DNA of 64,000 nt from Piper betle (lineage: Eukaryota; Streptophyta; Magnoliopsida; Piperales; Piperaceae). The DNA lies in the NCBI GenBank assembly GCA_033002965.1, contig JAURVB010013295.1:1-64000 (forward strand), in the 5' to 3' direction. The position numbers and the translations under genes are program-made. How positions within the stretch are numbered: position 1 is the stretch's first letter; each line of letters opens with the position of its first letter. Below are positions 39,480-52,200 of the stretch, in pieces. The notes beneath the pieces were generated by a model. It was given only the letters and a program-made list of their open reading frames with translations. It did not search any database and was not told the DNA's origin.

Positions 39480-40175
39480 CAATAAAACTGTGCGAAGAAA
39501 AAAGCTTAGTTGTAAGCCCCCAAAATCTAAAAGGATTTTCCCACATCTATTACCTAAAGGGGCAATCTTCTATAAATCTGGGTCTGAACCTAAAGATTTT
39601 TAACGTATATATTTTAGGACGACAAGCTCATAAGTTTAACTTATATCAAGGTCGTTACAGAGCAGACTTAAGACTTTATTGAATGTGGGCTAGAAAATTA
39701 CACGCACGTACATTGTGCCCATGAACCAAAAGAAGGTACCCCAGAACACAATGTCCTAAATGGTAGGAAGATTATATGATCACAATGTCTGAAAAAGATA
39801 GTCTGACATCTACGAGAGTAATCATCAATGTATAACTCGTAGTGAGTTAATCGATCATCAAGTTGTATAACTGTTTTTGGCTCATCAATTTGCACTTGAC
39901 AAAGCTTTTACAAAAGATATCGGAGCCGACTAAGGATTGTATTGAATGGTGGGCTAGAATGGATTATATGCTTGAGGGTTGGGCCCATGGGCCATGGAAA
40001 GGAATACCATGGACAAAATTTCCTAAAAATACGTAGATTATTAGAACCTCAAGACCTGAAAGGATGTCCCCACATCAAACACATACAAAGCAATCATCAG
40101 TATAGAAGTGGTCATCAATTGAGAGATAACTTAAGCTCGTCAGTTTGCACTTAGGTCGGATCATAACATTATTAC
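39480..40175 (+). mobile_element. Cluster of degenerate TRIM-like repeats in an ATRX intron
   Basis: Several related blocks occur: an LTR-like block ending GGTCGTTACA near 39658, a second ending near 39910 after TCATCAATTTGCACTTGACA and followed by GATATCGGAGCC (primer-site-like for initiator tRNA), and a third ending near 40165 after GTCAGTTTGCACTTAGG. Two interior segments share ATTGAATG(T/G)(G)TGGGCTAGAA near 39678 and 39940. This fits one or two old TRIM insertions of the same type as the 35.4-kb copy. Limits are approximate. Confidence 0.5.
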
Positions 40176-42597
40176 AAGCAAACAACATGGAAAATAATAT
40201 GCTGATATCAAAATCTAGGCAAACAGTGAGACATCTCACCAAGAATGAAAACTTAATAAGATGCACACAAAGACAGAGAGTAAAAAGCAACCTGGAGGGC
40301 GTTACACATCTCTAAAGCTATGCTCTTGTCCTTCACATGTTTTCCAAGGGATGAGTTTCGGAAAGCAGCATAACTAATTAGCAGGATACCTACTTTAGCT
40401 TTCCATTTTGCAAGCAACTATGGTCTCCTCTCTCTAGACAGTTGTCATCACAAAATGTTCTCATAAGCTTCATAGGATGCCACAAAAAAACTGAAATTCA
40501 ATGATCCATTTAAACCAATTTACGAAGACTGTAAGATCCCCATCACCATCAAGGTCTACGATGTCTTAGAATAATTCAAATAAATCCACAAAATCCCAAA
40601 TGATTAAACAGAGAATATCAACCCTATTCTACAAATCCCATTTAGACCATGAAAAAAATAATATCAAATCATACATTGGGATAAAATCTAAGACTATCTT
40701 CATCCATGTCCAATTTTCTTTTTCACAATCAATTTTTTTAGGATCATAATAGAACTTCATGGATGTATTCACAACACAAACATCAAAAACAAACCTGAAG
40801 GTTTGCAAGATTGACAAAGAAAACATGGAATATAATAGAAAGGACAAAAATTGCTAAACCTGGCAACATCTTCAAGCATATATATACGAAGTGGCTTTAA
40901 CTCCAAAGGTCTCCACTTAGAAAACTCTTGACGCCAATTGTGAAGCACATTCACTGGAGTGACTATAACTGCAGTTTTCAAACCCAAATCCACGCTTCTC
41001 ATAGCAGTGTACAAAAATGCTATAACCTGTGTCAATTAAGATGTGCAGCAATTGAAACAATATCATAATAAAACTAAAAATATTAATGTAAGTAAAAAAA
41101 AAAATTTCAAAAACCATAAAAAATGAAACAATTGCTCATAAAAACTGATTCACAATGTGGCAATTACAACTTAATCCTAAGTTCCTGACCAAAAATATAT
41201 AAAGCAGATTTCGCTAACAATCCTTTTGAAGTAAATCTCACTTAATTAATCTTAAAGCGTGGACTAATTATTCTAATAACACTAAGTTTCACTTTCATAT
41301 GTGCTTTGCAAAAGCTATCATCATAGTATTAACTTATAACCTGAAATGTTTTCGCAAGTCCCATTGTGTGAGTAAGAATACATCCAAGACCTTTGTCACC
41401 AGTCCTCACTTTCTGCATAGATTGTGTAATGTTTGGCCACATGAATCGTATCCCAGATATCTAAAATCAAAAGAAAATAAAAATTGTAAATGGCCTCCTA
41501 TTTAAAAAATAGAAGAAACATAGAAGACTACCACAAGTAATTGAAACGAAGCTATTTATTCAAGATCAAGAACTTAGCTACATCATGCCATAAGAATTTA
41601 CCTCAAAAAAAACATTTTACAAGCTTTCATCCATCCTCCAAATTGACAATTAGGGTCTGTTTCATTTGAAAGAAAATCAAACAAAGAAAAAGAAAAGGGG
41701 AATCTTCTATTCTTTTCAATGCTTGGATTGAAATAAAACCTTATGAGAAAGAAAACAGGTTTCCACCATGTGGGCCCCCTGGGGAAAAGATCTTCACAAA
41801 CCCTTTCCCCGCAAAATATGTAAGAAAGAGAGAGAAAGCGAGCAGCCCAATGTTAATGGATGGATTTTCTTTTCTTTCTATGTAACCAAACACACACCTT
41901 TTCTTCCCATCCAAACAAACCCTTAGCAAAAAAAGAACTCAGGTGTTGCAAAAAAAGAAAAGGTAAATTTTACGTGAGACTGCAAGAATGTTGAGTATCT
42001 TCCTCCATCTATTCTTTCCGCCAGCATACTTCTAAGAACATAAGGTCGTTACCTTCGTCTACCTTCAAACACAAGTCAAGCACTGTGGTTCGTAGAGCGC
42101 TCAAATTGGGTAAACTTAGAAATCAAAGTATATTAAGGATGTAAGACTGTAACCCATAAAAAATTCACTCTCAAAGGTAACTATACGGTGGCCAATCACT
42201 TAAATATCATAATTATTTCTTTTATCTAAGAAAATAATATCTAAAAGGAAATGTAACTGAAATCAAAACCTTTGAGTACAGATATCTTACTCCTCCCAAA
42301 AGCCAACAAATTTGGTATCTTAATAGAATGTCCTATGAATTAGTAATGTATCTAGGTTACATCTTGATTATTTGTCAATGGTTTTTCTCATTTTCTGATT
42401 CCTTCTTTTGAAATTGTTCTTCCAATTTTTTGGAGCAAACCCTCAATTAAAACGTAAAGATACATAACACCTCTGTGCTGCGTCATCAATCAACATAAAA
42501 AACTAATACCAGAAGATGCATTTGATAGACTAAAACTCAGAAACTCTTAACACTAATGAACTCTAAAACAATTTAAATCAAATCTGAAATTTGCAAA

Positions 42598-42815
42598 TAA
42601 ATCTAAAAAATTTGAATAAAATACATAACACTCCCTAATCTAAGATGCGCTCCACCATTTTTCAAATGTAAGACCAAACCTGATGATGATACACTTCATA
42701 ACAAATAAATCTAAAGAATTTAAATAAACTACAAAATACTCCCTATGTAAGATGTGCTGCATCATTTTTCAAACGTAACACCAAACCTCATGATGATACA
42801 CTTTATAAATCAACA
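42598..42815. repeat. Two tandem ~110-bp units in an ATRX intron
   Basis: AAATAAATCTAAA(A/G)AATTT begins at about 42595 and again at about 42702. Both copies pass through ACTCCCTA and CATTTTTCAAA(T/C)GTAA and end with TGATGATACACTT. It lies within intron sequence upstream of the helicase exons. Confidence 0.8.
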
Positions 42816-43696
42816 TTGACAAATAATCAAACGAAATTCAATACTACGAAATTATATAAAACTGTAACACCAAACCTTATGTTTTGAGTATAGCCTACCT
42901 TCTTTTTCAACAATTCTACAAATTACCAAATGTGAAGGCTATACTCAAAAATATCATTGATATTGACTGGCCATCCACAACCACAAAAGAGCTTTGATAG
43001 CATGTGTCCTTAAAAACAAGTTAATAACCTGATGTGGTTTCAGCTTGGCGGAAATACTGGGAGGTTTCCTTACTGGCAATTCATTTTCCTCCCTAGCAAC
43101 ATTCACAATGAAACCATCTATCGCATCACCAAGCATTTGAACACTAGCATTTTCTAAGATCCTTCCATTGCTGGTCATTGCGTTCTTCGACCATGATTTT
43201 CCTTGCAAAGACCTAAGATGCTCTTGTTGATTCTACCAAAGAAAAGCATCATCATCATCATTATCTGCATTAATCTCAGCTACGCCAATCTTAGAACACA
43301 GATTCATGCCACATAAAATGCTGATAAAAATTAACGGTAGCAAAATGCAGGCCAATGCAAGAAATAATTTTTGAATGAGTGCAAGAACTTAAAAATTAAC
43401 AGTAAAAATACCTTTTCCATTGCAATTTTCCTTTTTGTCTCTTCACCCAGCTCTGTATCATCAAGAATCCTCCTGATTTTTCTCTTCCTTCTCTTCTTGA
43501 AGTTCTTATTGCTTAACCATGAAAATGGACATAGTTAAGGGGAATAAGAGAAGAGATGTTTGAACAAGTATGAAATAAATTAACAAAAAGATTAATTGTA
43601 GGTTTGTCATTAACATCACACAGATAAACCTTAACCTATTACATGAATAAAACTTAAAACAAATTTCAGTAAAATTAACATACTTTGGCAAAGTAC

Positions 43697-44706
43697 CTTA
43701 TATTTACATCAACCTCAGTATCATTGAGATCTGAGTCACTTTCAGAACTTGAAGACACCTGATACCCACTACTTAATACTTCATCGCACTCACGAATAAG
43801 TTCATGCAATAGATGCAGAGAACAACAGTAGCAGACCCAACCACTAGTTTGGAACTCAGATAAACGATCCTCACCAAAATTTCTTTTAATACACGAGGTA
43901 CAGAATAACATCTTACATAGCTTGCAACTAATAAGATCATCAAACCTTCCACACCAACCACAATAAGATTCTGAACAACCAGGATCCTGCATCCACCAGT
44001 CACAAAATACAGCCAACAGAACATAAACAAAAATAGCTAATATTGTGTATATTCAATCAATTAACAAAGGTATAGAGGCTTACACTGTGCTGCAACTTCC
44101 TTTCCATCTTGTCTTTGCAATTCTCACAGGCAACAACATCCAAAAGGGGATGGCGCCTGAAATCAGCAGCTTGTAACATTTTAAAACACGCAGTGCAATG
44201 AAAGTTCTTGGAGTTTTCCACCTTGTTGAAGTTAAAGACTGCTGTGCTTGGTGAACGAAAAGCATTAGCATCAAGAATATCAATAACTTCAATATCTTGA
44301 CGTGTTGATAGTGCACCCCTGTCTAACATACATGGAGGAATTTTGTCCAAAACTTGCACTTCATCATCACTCTCAACAGTGGCAGCCAGACTTTTTTCTT
44401 GTCATTTACAATACCATCAGGTTCGTGTAGCAGCGTAACCTCATCAAATCCATCCACAATACTGGCATTAGGTATGCTTTCTTTTGGAAAGCCAGTTGGT
44501 ATTTCCATTTGCCCAAGCTTCTCAACCCTCGACTCATTAGCTGAATCATCTCCATCCTCAATATGAGAGAGGCTACAGCCAACTTCTATTAATTTTGAAG
44601 GCACAAGATCACAAGTTTTAATGCCACTGTTTGTATCCACTAGGCATTCTTTTTCAGAAGATTTCCGTTCCAAAAAACGAAAGTACATGAAACAACAGTG
44701 AAGCAT
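43697..44706 (-). pseudogene. ATRX: ATRX ADD-domain exons
   Basis: Two exons encode a cysteine-rich ADD-type module (GATA-like finger plus PHD-like finger) that in ATRX reads histone H3 unmodified at K4. Seen: FHCTACFKMLQAADFRRHP and VVACENCKDK (44.2-44.1 kb), then DPGCSESYCGWCGRFDDL, CKLCKMLFCTSCIKRNFG and SGWVCYCCS (43986-43830). The zinc-ligand pattern is complete, so this part has not visibly decayed. The upstream part is an acidic linker with a one-base gap in T6 at 44392-44397. The 5' limit of the first exon is uncertain. Confidence 0.8.
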
Positions 44707-47700
44707 TTACCTCAATCATTATGCATCCATTTGCAAAGCCAAATTCTCCTAACTAAAGATGCAAGAGAATCAAAGCACTTTACTTCATCATTGCCCCTTG
44801 CAAAGTCTTCATTCAACAGTTAAAGAAAAATATATAGCTAAATTACATAGAATGGTGCCTCCAAAAAAATAAAGCCACCATAAACAGATCAGAAATAATG
44901 AAAGGAAAAAGAATGACTGCCTTTATTATTCACATTAGAACAAAGGATGTAACAAAAAGGAAGAGAGGAAACCGAAGCTCTAACATAATTGTTTAAAAAA
45001 GAAGCACACAATGTAAACAGCATAAATAAACCGGTGAATAAAAAAGGCTATGTTGCTTTCTACATCGTCTTCTCTTCAGTTGAAGTTGCAGCTTTTGCAT
45101 AGCTTTGAGATCATCCTCCTCTTTAACCTATAAATAAGAGACACACCTTCAAAAATTATTTGACATCAATAAATATAAACAAGACATGGCATAAACTCAA
45201 AGCCATCTTCTCAATATATAACAAACTTGCACTTGTTCTTTTCATTGCATAAATAAAGTATCCGAAGCAGTAAGGACTAAACTACACAACCATGACCAAT
45301 CATTACAAAAAGCACTAGTTAGGATTTTTGACATGAATAACCTGGTATAAATAGAAATGCCTACCTCTGAGATATAGCAACCTTGTACAACCATAAATAA
45401 AAGGGCTTTACCCGCTTAAATTTTCTCTTTTGCTCTTCTGAAAGGTCAATTTCTCCCTCGTTTTTTACAGCATCAGCATAAAAAGGGTCATTAGAATTGT
45501 CCTCAATGTCAGTTATCTCCTCTACCTGTAAAAATGCTAGGCTCGTTAACTAAAGAAGAATGCCCAGAATTGCATCAAAGACACTCCATAAAGTTCAAAA
45601 CTATATCATCACAAACCAATTTCCAACTCCATAGCAGCTTAAACAAAAAAGATAATGTCCTTGTGCTAACCACCTAGGTTCATTAACAAAGTAACATGGT
45701 AAGAACCAGAACCATGAAGTATCCCGCAAGGTCCAAATCTAAAAGGAAATTAAATATATATGGAGGAAAAAATCTTTCATACAGATTCTAACTCGAGTTA
45801 AATACCTCATTGACTCCAGGCAACCTAAGCCCTAAGTCTGCTGCTTGCCGGGGAGTACTTGCTAAGTAAACAGAAGCCCAATGTTTGGTCCCAAATAATA
45901 TACCCTCGGTGGAACCTGGTTGACATTGGATGAGCTCATTAAACTTAGTCCAATCCTTCTCTAAACTTCCAGAACCTTCTCCCTTGGTGTCAGAAGATAG
46001 CTTTCTGCCAAGGTAGCCACTGGCTCCTTCCTCCAGCAATCTACCATGCTTTCTAATTTCAAGAGAAAAAATATATCAGCACTAGAATATTGATGCAGCC
46101 AGATTCTGAATAGAATCTTGTTGTGTTATAGATAAGGCATCACCAATAAAAAAGTTAATTTTAGCTCATTATGAATAGCTGAAAAATCTGAAATAAGAGA
46201 TCCATATCCTAATTCCAGATGTGCTAGGAAGAAAAGTGAACCTTGATGACCAAATAAATGATGATAGTATATCTTGAAAGAATAAACTAATTACATAAAT
46301 ATCCATAACAAGAACATTGTGTACCAACCCACGTAAAGCTATTGCAACCTGTTAACTGAAAGCATTTTCTCTTAAAATAATTTAAAATAAAAAGTGAATT
46401 AACTTTCATGAATTGAAAAAAACAAAATACTACTTTTTCAAATGGTTCAACTACATGTCAAAGATTGTTGAGTAACATCTCCTAGAAATATTGGGGTAAA
46501 TAAGTTCTCATTCTCAAAAACCTTTTAACGGGTCTACATAATTGAATATAGTTTTCAGCCTTCTGGATTACATCAGAAGCTTCATCTGTAAGCTGAGACC
46601 CAACCCAGTGTGCCCTATTTTTCCATGCCTCAGTACAGCAACCGTTAGGTGACTGGCTTTCTATATATTTGTAAAGGACTGGCAACTCAATACCAGCACC
46701 ATCTAGTTGTTCCTATAATAATGAAACAACTATATGAATTAGCCAGACAATTTAAAGCTAAAGGAAAATAAAACAGTAAATAGAATATAGACTCCAGGAG
46801 AACCTAAATGTCATGAATCTACTAAATTTTTTAGATGCTGCAAATCAAACTTGATAGTGTAATGGACAAAAAAATGAAACGGACCAGTAAGAGCGCACTT
46901 TCTGCCTCCAAATCATTCAGAACTGCTTCCCATTCTTCAACAAACGTATGCATTTCAGAAGACACAGCAACTTCTAACTAAACAAATATAGGAATCAAGT
47001 ATTGCAGCTACAAAGGTATAGGATACAACACAAACATCAAAATAGAAACACATGACAGAATACCTACTTTGTCACCCTTGAGAGTTTGAGCCAGCTCAGA
47101 CCTAACTTAAATTTCCACTCGTGCAAGTGACTCTTTTTCAAGTGATTCTTGGGCCTGTGCAGCCTATTGATAAGAATGGACATATAACCAAATAAGATGG
47201 CGAGGAAGACTCGCTTACAAAATATATTTGAAACCACTAGGTCAGTACCTTACTCTCAACTTCCAAAAATTCTGATATTAGTTTCTCGATTTCATCATCT
47301 GTCAAAGAAACCTACAATGTAACCCCATATTCAGCAGCAGCAAGAAAGAATCTCATTCATTAACAAACACAAATTTTCACCATGTATTAGCTAACCACAT
47401 GTTAGCTCATCTTCCAAATTAAGTGTTCATAGTAAATAGTATATATAAGCGCATAATTCACACTAGATGCTCCAATAGAAGATAAAAATCCTCAGTCAAC
47501 TATCTAAAACCTATAAAGGCTGCTTTCAAGGAAACAGGTGCAAGTTAAAACAGTGCAACATGCAATTAAGTTAAAAATTAAAGTTGTGCAACTCAGAAGC
47601 CTAAAATTACTCCTTGGAAATGAAAGCCTCGTGGGAAAAATTTGATCAAGATCTCAAAAATACAATTTTCAACCCTTACCAAATGACAGAATCCACACTG

Positions 47701-48649
47701 CCCAGAAGGAAAGGAAGACATATCCGCCACCAGTACCCTATGGACATTAATAGGTACTGAAACAAATCATTGAAATTTGAAGAATTCCACCTAACTGGTT
47801 TACAGCATGAATCCTCCACTACACACAGATAATGAGCCAATTTTAATCCAACCAATCCATTTAATTTCATCAACTTAAATCCATTTAAGAATGAATTTGT
47901 TCTTAAAACGTGTTTGAAAGCAATTGTTGTTTTTTAACACCTTGTCCCAAAAATCGTTTTTAGACATAGATCCTAATCTAGGAAATATGTAAGTACAACC
48001 GACAAAGTTATGATGGTTAGATGCCCTTTTCTTATGCCAACCCTCTACCTTTGTCCGAGCTTGGGACCCCAAATGCAGGAGCATTGGCAGAGTTGCATGT
48101 GAATGCAATCAACAATGTCAAAATAGCAAGAGAGATATTAAATTCATATCCCTCAACAAAATATAGCTCATGATGCCTATATATTTATTCGGAAAGGTGC
48201 CAGTGATGATAAATTTTCATCTAATTCCCCTCTCATTCAAGAGTTGCAATGGGAAGAGCATTCGGTTGACAAACTCACCACTTGTTTATGCGTGGGTTTT
48301 GTAGTATTGATTTAATACAAAAGTGATAAGTTAGTGATATAAAACCCGTGCCCTGAAACAAGCCTAGTTGAGTAAGGAAATAATAATGATTAGGAGGAAG
48401 AGGACGATGTTTCCGACAATGATGATGAAATCTAAAAACCCAATGATGCAGCTTCAAGAAATCAGCTATATTATCCATAAAAAAACACAAACATATCACG
48501 AGCTCAGTGCATTGCTTCAGACAAAAAAACCACAAGGCTGAAACAAACACAAATATTTCATTTTTATTCAACGAAAGAATCAATATAACCTCAACTTTAG
48601 TTTCTTCGTCGCCATCAGATATGGGTGAATCTATATTACCTTCAGCATC

Positions 48650-49127
48650 TGAATCATCAGCTACTGCATCATAATCGCTTTCACCACCTCCCTCTCTTCC
48701 TTGAGCTCCATATTCCATCGTCTTCTTCTACATCATGCTCTTGCAGATCTGTGCTTTCGTTGTCGTTGGATACAGGTGAGTCTAGCTCATCCGCAGCATC
48801 CAAATCATCAACCACCATTTCATCAATGTCGCTTACACCGTCTTCCCTCTCATTTCCAAGTTCCACATCTCCATGGTCTTGTTCCAGACCATGCTATGCA
48901 TCATAATCGCTTTCACCACCTCCCCTCTCTTCCATGAACTCCATATTTCCATTGTCTTCTTCTACATCATGCTCTTGCAGATCTGTGCTTTCGTTGTCGT
49001 CGGATACAGGCGAGTCTAGCTCATCCGCAGCATCCGAATCATCAACCACCATTTCATCAATATCGCTTACACCATCTTCCCTCTCATTTCCAAGTTCCAA
49101 ATCTCCATGGTCTTGTTCCAGACCATG
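48650..49127 (-). repeat. 234-bp tandem duplication in the ATRX N-terminal acidic exon
   Basis: On the minus strand the block starting CATGGTCTGGAACAAGACCA occurs at 49127 and again 234 bp later at 48893. Each encodes HGLEQDHGD, ELGNEREDGVSDIDEMVVDD and a DSPVS(D/N)DNESTDLQEHD segment. The length is a multiple of three, so the duplication itself keeps frame, but the junction codon is TAG (48894-48896). The second copy lacks one A (TT at 48713-48714) and one G (CCC at 48690-48692) compared with the first. Few substitutions separate the copies. Confidence 0.9.
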
Positions 49128-49213
49128 CACTTCATGTTTTCCACTACAAGTATTCTGTTCAAAGTCACATTCTACAATTCAATTTCCTGATTCTCCAAAT
49201 CATACATTTCCAT

Positions 49214-52200
49214 ATAACGCCTACTTCACCAGCAAAAAACACAAGTAAAAAACGCAACGACCAGAATGAAATCAATAATGCCACACACAACACCAACATT
49301 GCAAAACCACATTGCCCGCAACATGCAGTTCCCCCTCATAAATGCACACGCATAGCCATATCAAATTGAACACAGACCATAAGTTCATAACATAAATCCC
49401 ATCCATTATTCGCCCGCTCACGAAAAATTCCGGCGAAAATCCCGGGTTAGGCGGGAGAGAAGGCAGCAAGCGACGGAGTTGGTTTCCAGATAAAAAATTC
49501 CCGGCAGATTAATCTTCTGGTGAAGGAATCAGACTCTCACCTGTCCCCCGTCTTCCTCTCCTACCGCCGTCGCCGGTGGGGGTCCTCGCCGGAGATTGGC
49601 GGGGGGTGACAAGGGGAGTTGATTAGAGTTCATGAAGAGGTTGGGGGTACCGGACGCCCAACTCGGGCTCCGCCGGGTTTTTCACTACCCTGAGTTTAAA
49701 AGCGAGGGCCGGAGCAGAGTTGACTCGCGAGTTAGAATGACTCGGTTCGGCTCCTTGTTCCGCTTGAGCCGGTTCTATTTTAGGATTGACTGATTCGGTA
49801 ACTCGATAGCGGCAAAGCGGCTGACTCGGTTCTATTTCAGCCTGTCTCGAGTTCACCCCAACACAATAGGGGACTCCATTTAATTCAACAAGTCTAAACT
49901 CTAACGCAGACCTACCCATTTATCATACGTACATTTATATTTATTGTACTCAACCTCAAGACAACTAATAATTAGAAAAAACCCAAAGCCACAAAACAAT
50001 TAATACACAAACCTTTTATTTATACTAATTTTTAAAATTAACATTGAAGGAATGAAGGCTGACAAAGTATTAGGTTAATAAATGAGGGATACTCCGTTCT
50101 ATATATCATAAGTAACACGTAAATGTTAAATAGTTCTCAAGAAAAAGAAATAATTATTTAATCGGTCCAAAATATTATAATTATTACTGGCTATATAATG
50201 CTGTTATGTCCCAATCTAATTCCACACCTACAAAGACCCGACCCATGAACTAATTCTGCGTTTGTACTTGTTAACATTGAGTTGCGAATATATATCACAA
50301 ATAAGACTAATTATACATTAATTGAAAAGCTTTCTCTTTGACAGCCTCACCTTTATAGCCTCATAAGTCATAGATATATTTTCTGTTTATTAAATTCAGG
50401 TCTAGCTCGAAAATAGATTCGATCATAGTCTCAAATTTGTGGGAACTGGACGGACATGTCTGATGTAACTACCACCAGTGAAGAGCACCGCTAAGGCAAG
50501 AAAAAACGATGGGGCCAAACAAAATGGATGGAGAAAATATAAGTGATGCAGGATGTGACTGCAATAAATAAAGTAGAGGAAGGTAAAGTGTGCAGTTAGA
50601 CCATGAATGTTTACTGAAGTCCAAAGACCCCTTTCATCTGTTCCTCCTCTGAATTTTATTTTTGCATCAGTGTTTTAAAAACTGCCGTCCGATCCAGTAT
50701 ACAAAGTACCAGACTCTAATCTGATCCACTTCAACATATTATACCATTTATGCAACCAAACCCGGTTTTTAAATCCGGCGTTCCACCAAATCCCAATATT
50801 TTCTAAATGCCATGGTTTTTAACCGGTTTTTAGATGGTTTACTAGCTTCCTTGGGTGGGTGTATGTATAAAGACACGAGGGGTATGAATGTTTTTTTGGG
50901 AGGATGTAAGACTAATGTGTGGGATCAATTTTAAAACAAAATCTACCACCACAATGATTTTAACTCACTACCTGCTCCTCCTCTCAAGCTTATGAGGCCA
51001 AACCAGTGGACTATATTGTGTTTCTTGATAATATTATACATTTAATCATTTTAATATAGTTAAATAAAATTTATTCCAGTATAACATGCCCTACTCGGTT
51101 AAACTAAACATGCCTGTAAAAAATCCGGTACGATCACCGATTCAATTTTTAATACATTGGTTTGCATCGTGCTTCTTGGTATGCATACTTTATCCAAAAA
51201 GCTTTTATTTACTCTCCTTCTCTTATGCACTTCATCCAAAACCATCAAATTGTTTACTTTTTCGCCAATTCTTAAGTTGGCTATCCAGAAACCTTCTCTA
51301 TAGACCGTGCATCTCCCAAAATCCCTCCTACTCTAGCCCAACTTTTGGTCATGGGTCAAGGCCAATCCAAGATTTAGGTTGTCCCAAGTTGGGTCATTAA
51401 ACCCTAACGAGCAAAACCTATTTATGGCAAAATAAATTTGGAATCACACGAAAATATTTTGGGATTGACTATACTATTTACTGGGATAAAAATCCTTTAC
51501 AAGTTTCTGAGATTTTATACTTCATTAAAATAAGGGCACATGTACGTATTGACTCCAACATCCAATTTTGTCATTAAATTCTTATACATAAGATCAGTCA
51601 CCGTGAATTTTGACAATTCTATATGAAATATTTATCACCTCTTGTGTCTTACATGATTCAGCCTAACCTAATCATAGCACTATCTCGTATCTAATTCATT
51701 TTAATTATAGCAATAGAACATTATTGGAAGAAAAGAAGCAACAACAAACGTCCTATATATATATATATATATCATAGGAATGAATAAAATTTGTAGGCCG
51801 GTATAATTTCTTCTCTAACATGTACGTAAAATTTGAGCCTTCACTGACCGTTTTATAATTATATATATGTTTCACAAATGCGTTTATTTACTGTCTCATT
51901 TCATGTTCAGGTATATTTTAACATCGAGATTGGGCATAGGGCAGGCTCCCGTTCAAATTAAAATTATTGTTTTACATATTTTCAAGTTTAGGTTCATAAA
52001 TTCAATATGTTAAGATTTAACATAAACCTACAAATCCCGGACATGGCCGATTATAATATTAGTACTAGTATAGTATGTTGGGCTAATATTTTAAAAAATA
52101 AATAATAATAACAATAAATTCACGAAGAGAAGTGGATTTACGCTCGGCCCATTATAATTTTAGACGTCCATAACATCTCTCACCTCATACCAAAGCTTCC

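Larger units (their letters stand above)
34630..41465 (-). pseudogene. ATRX: ATRX helicase N-lobe exons, with Walker A change and two stops
   Basis: The exon at about 41465-41341 gives GIRFMWPNITQSMQKV and GCILTHTMGLAKTFQ. The Gly of the GKT loop is Ala (codon GCG at 41353-41355). Then VIAFLYTAMRSVDLGLKT and VTPVNVLHNWRQEFSKW (to ~40860), SRERRP-stop-LLAKWKAK with TAG at 40418-40420, ILFCDEAHMIKNT (motif II intact) and IALTGSPLQNNLMEYYC (36.5-36.4 kb), MVDFVRDGFLGHSHEFRNR (35.3 kb), DVKIMNQ-stop-SHILYEQLKGFVQR with TGA at 35065-35067, and DLPPKTIFVVTVKLSPLQRK. A further one-base gap lies in T5 at 34888-34892 and is mended to FFAGYQALAQ. Confidence 0.85.
29115..49213 (-). pseudogene. ATRX: ATRX (SNF2-family chromatin remodeler) locus with multiple in-frame stop codons
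   Basis: Orthologous to plant ATRX (Arabidopsis CHR20), an ATP-dependent remodeler with an ADD histone-reader domain that deposits histone H3.3. About 20 kb with many introns; exon order from the N-terminus: acidic region (49213-48590), coiled acidic exons (47311-47249, 47163-47068, 46977-46885, ~46712-46530, ~46050-45806), ADD exons (~44680-44084, 43986-43697), linker (~43510-43030), helicase N-lobe (~41460-34630), helicase C-lobe (~32745-29860), C-terminal tail to 29115. Splice sites I checked are intact. In-frame stops that are not length errors: TAA at 47107-47109 (Glu expected), TAG at 40418-40420 (Glu), TGA at 35065-35067 (Arg), TAA at 29895-29897 (Gln), plus TAG at 48894-48896 in the duplicated N-terminus. 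Walker A reads MGLAKT for MGLGKT. One-base deletions also occur in several runs. Identity is very sure; loss of function is a strong inference. Confidence 0.9.

Noticed and set aside
49623..49919. 98-residue minus-strand frame upstream of ATRX
   Set aside because: No start context, domain or codon pattern supports coding. The text resembles dispersed repeat sequence rich in GACTCGGTT words.
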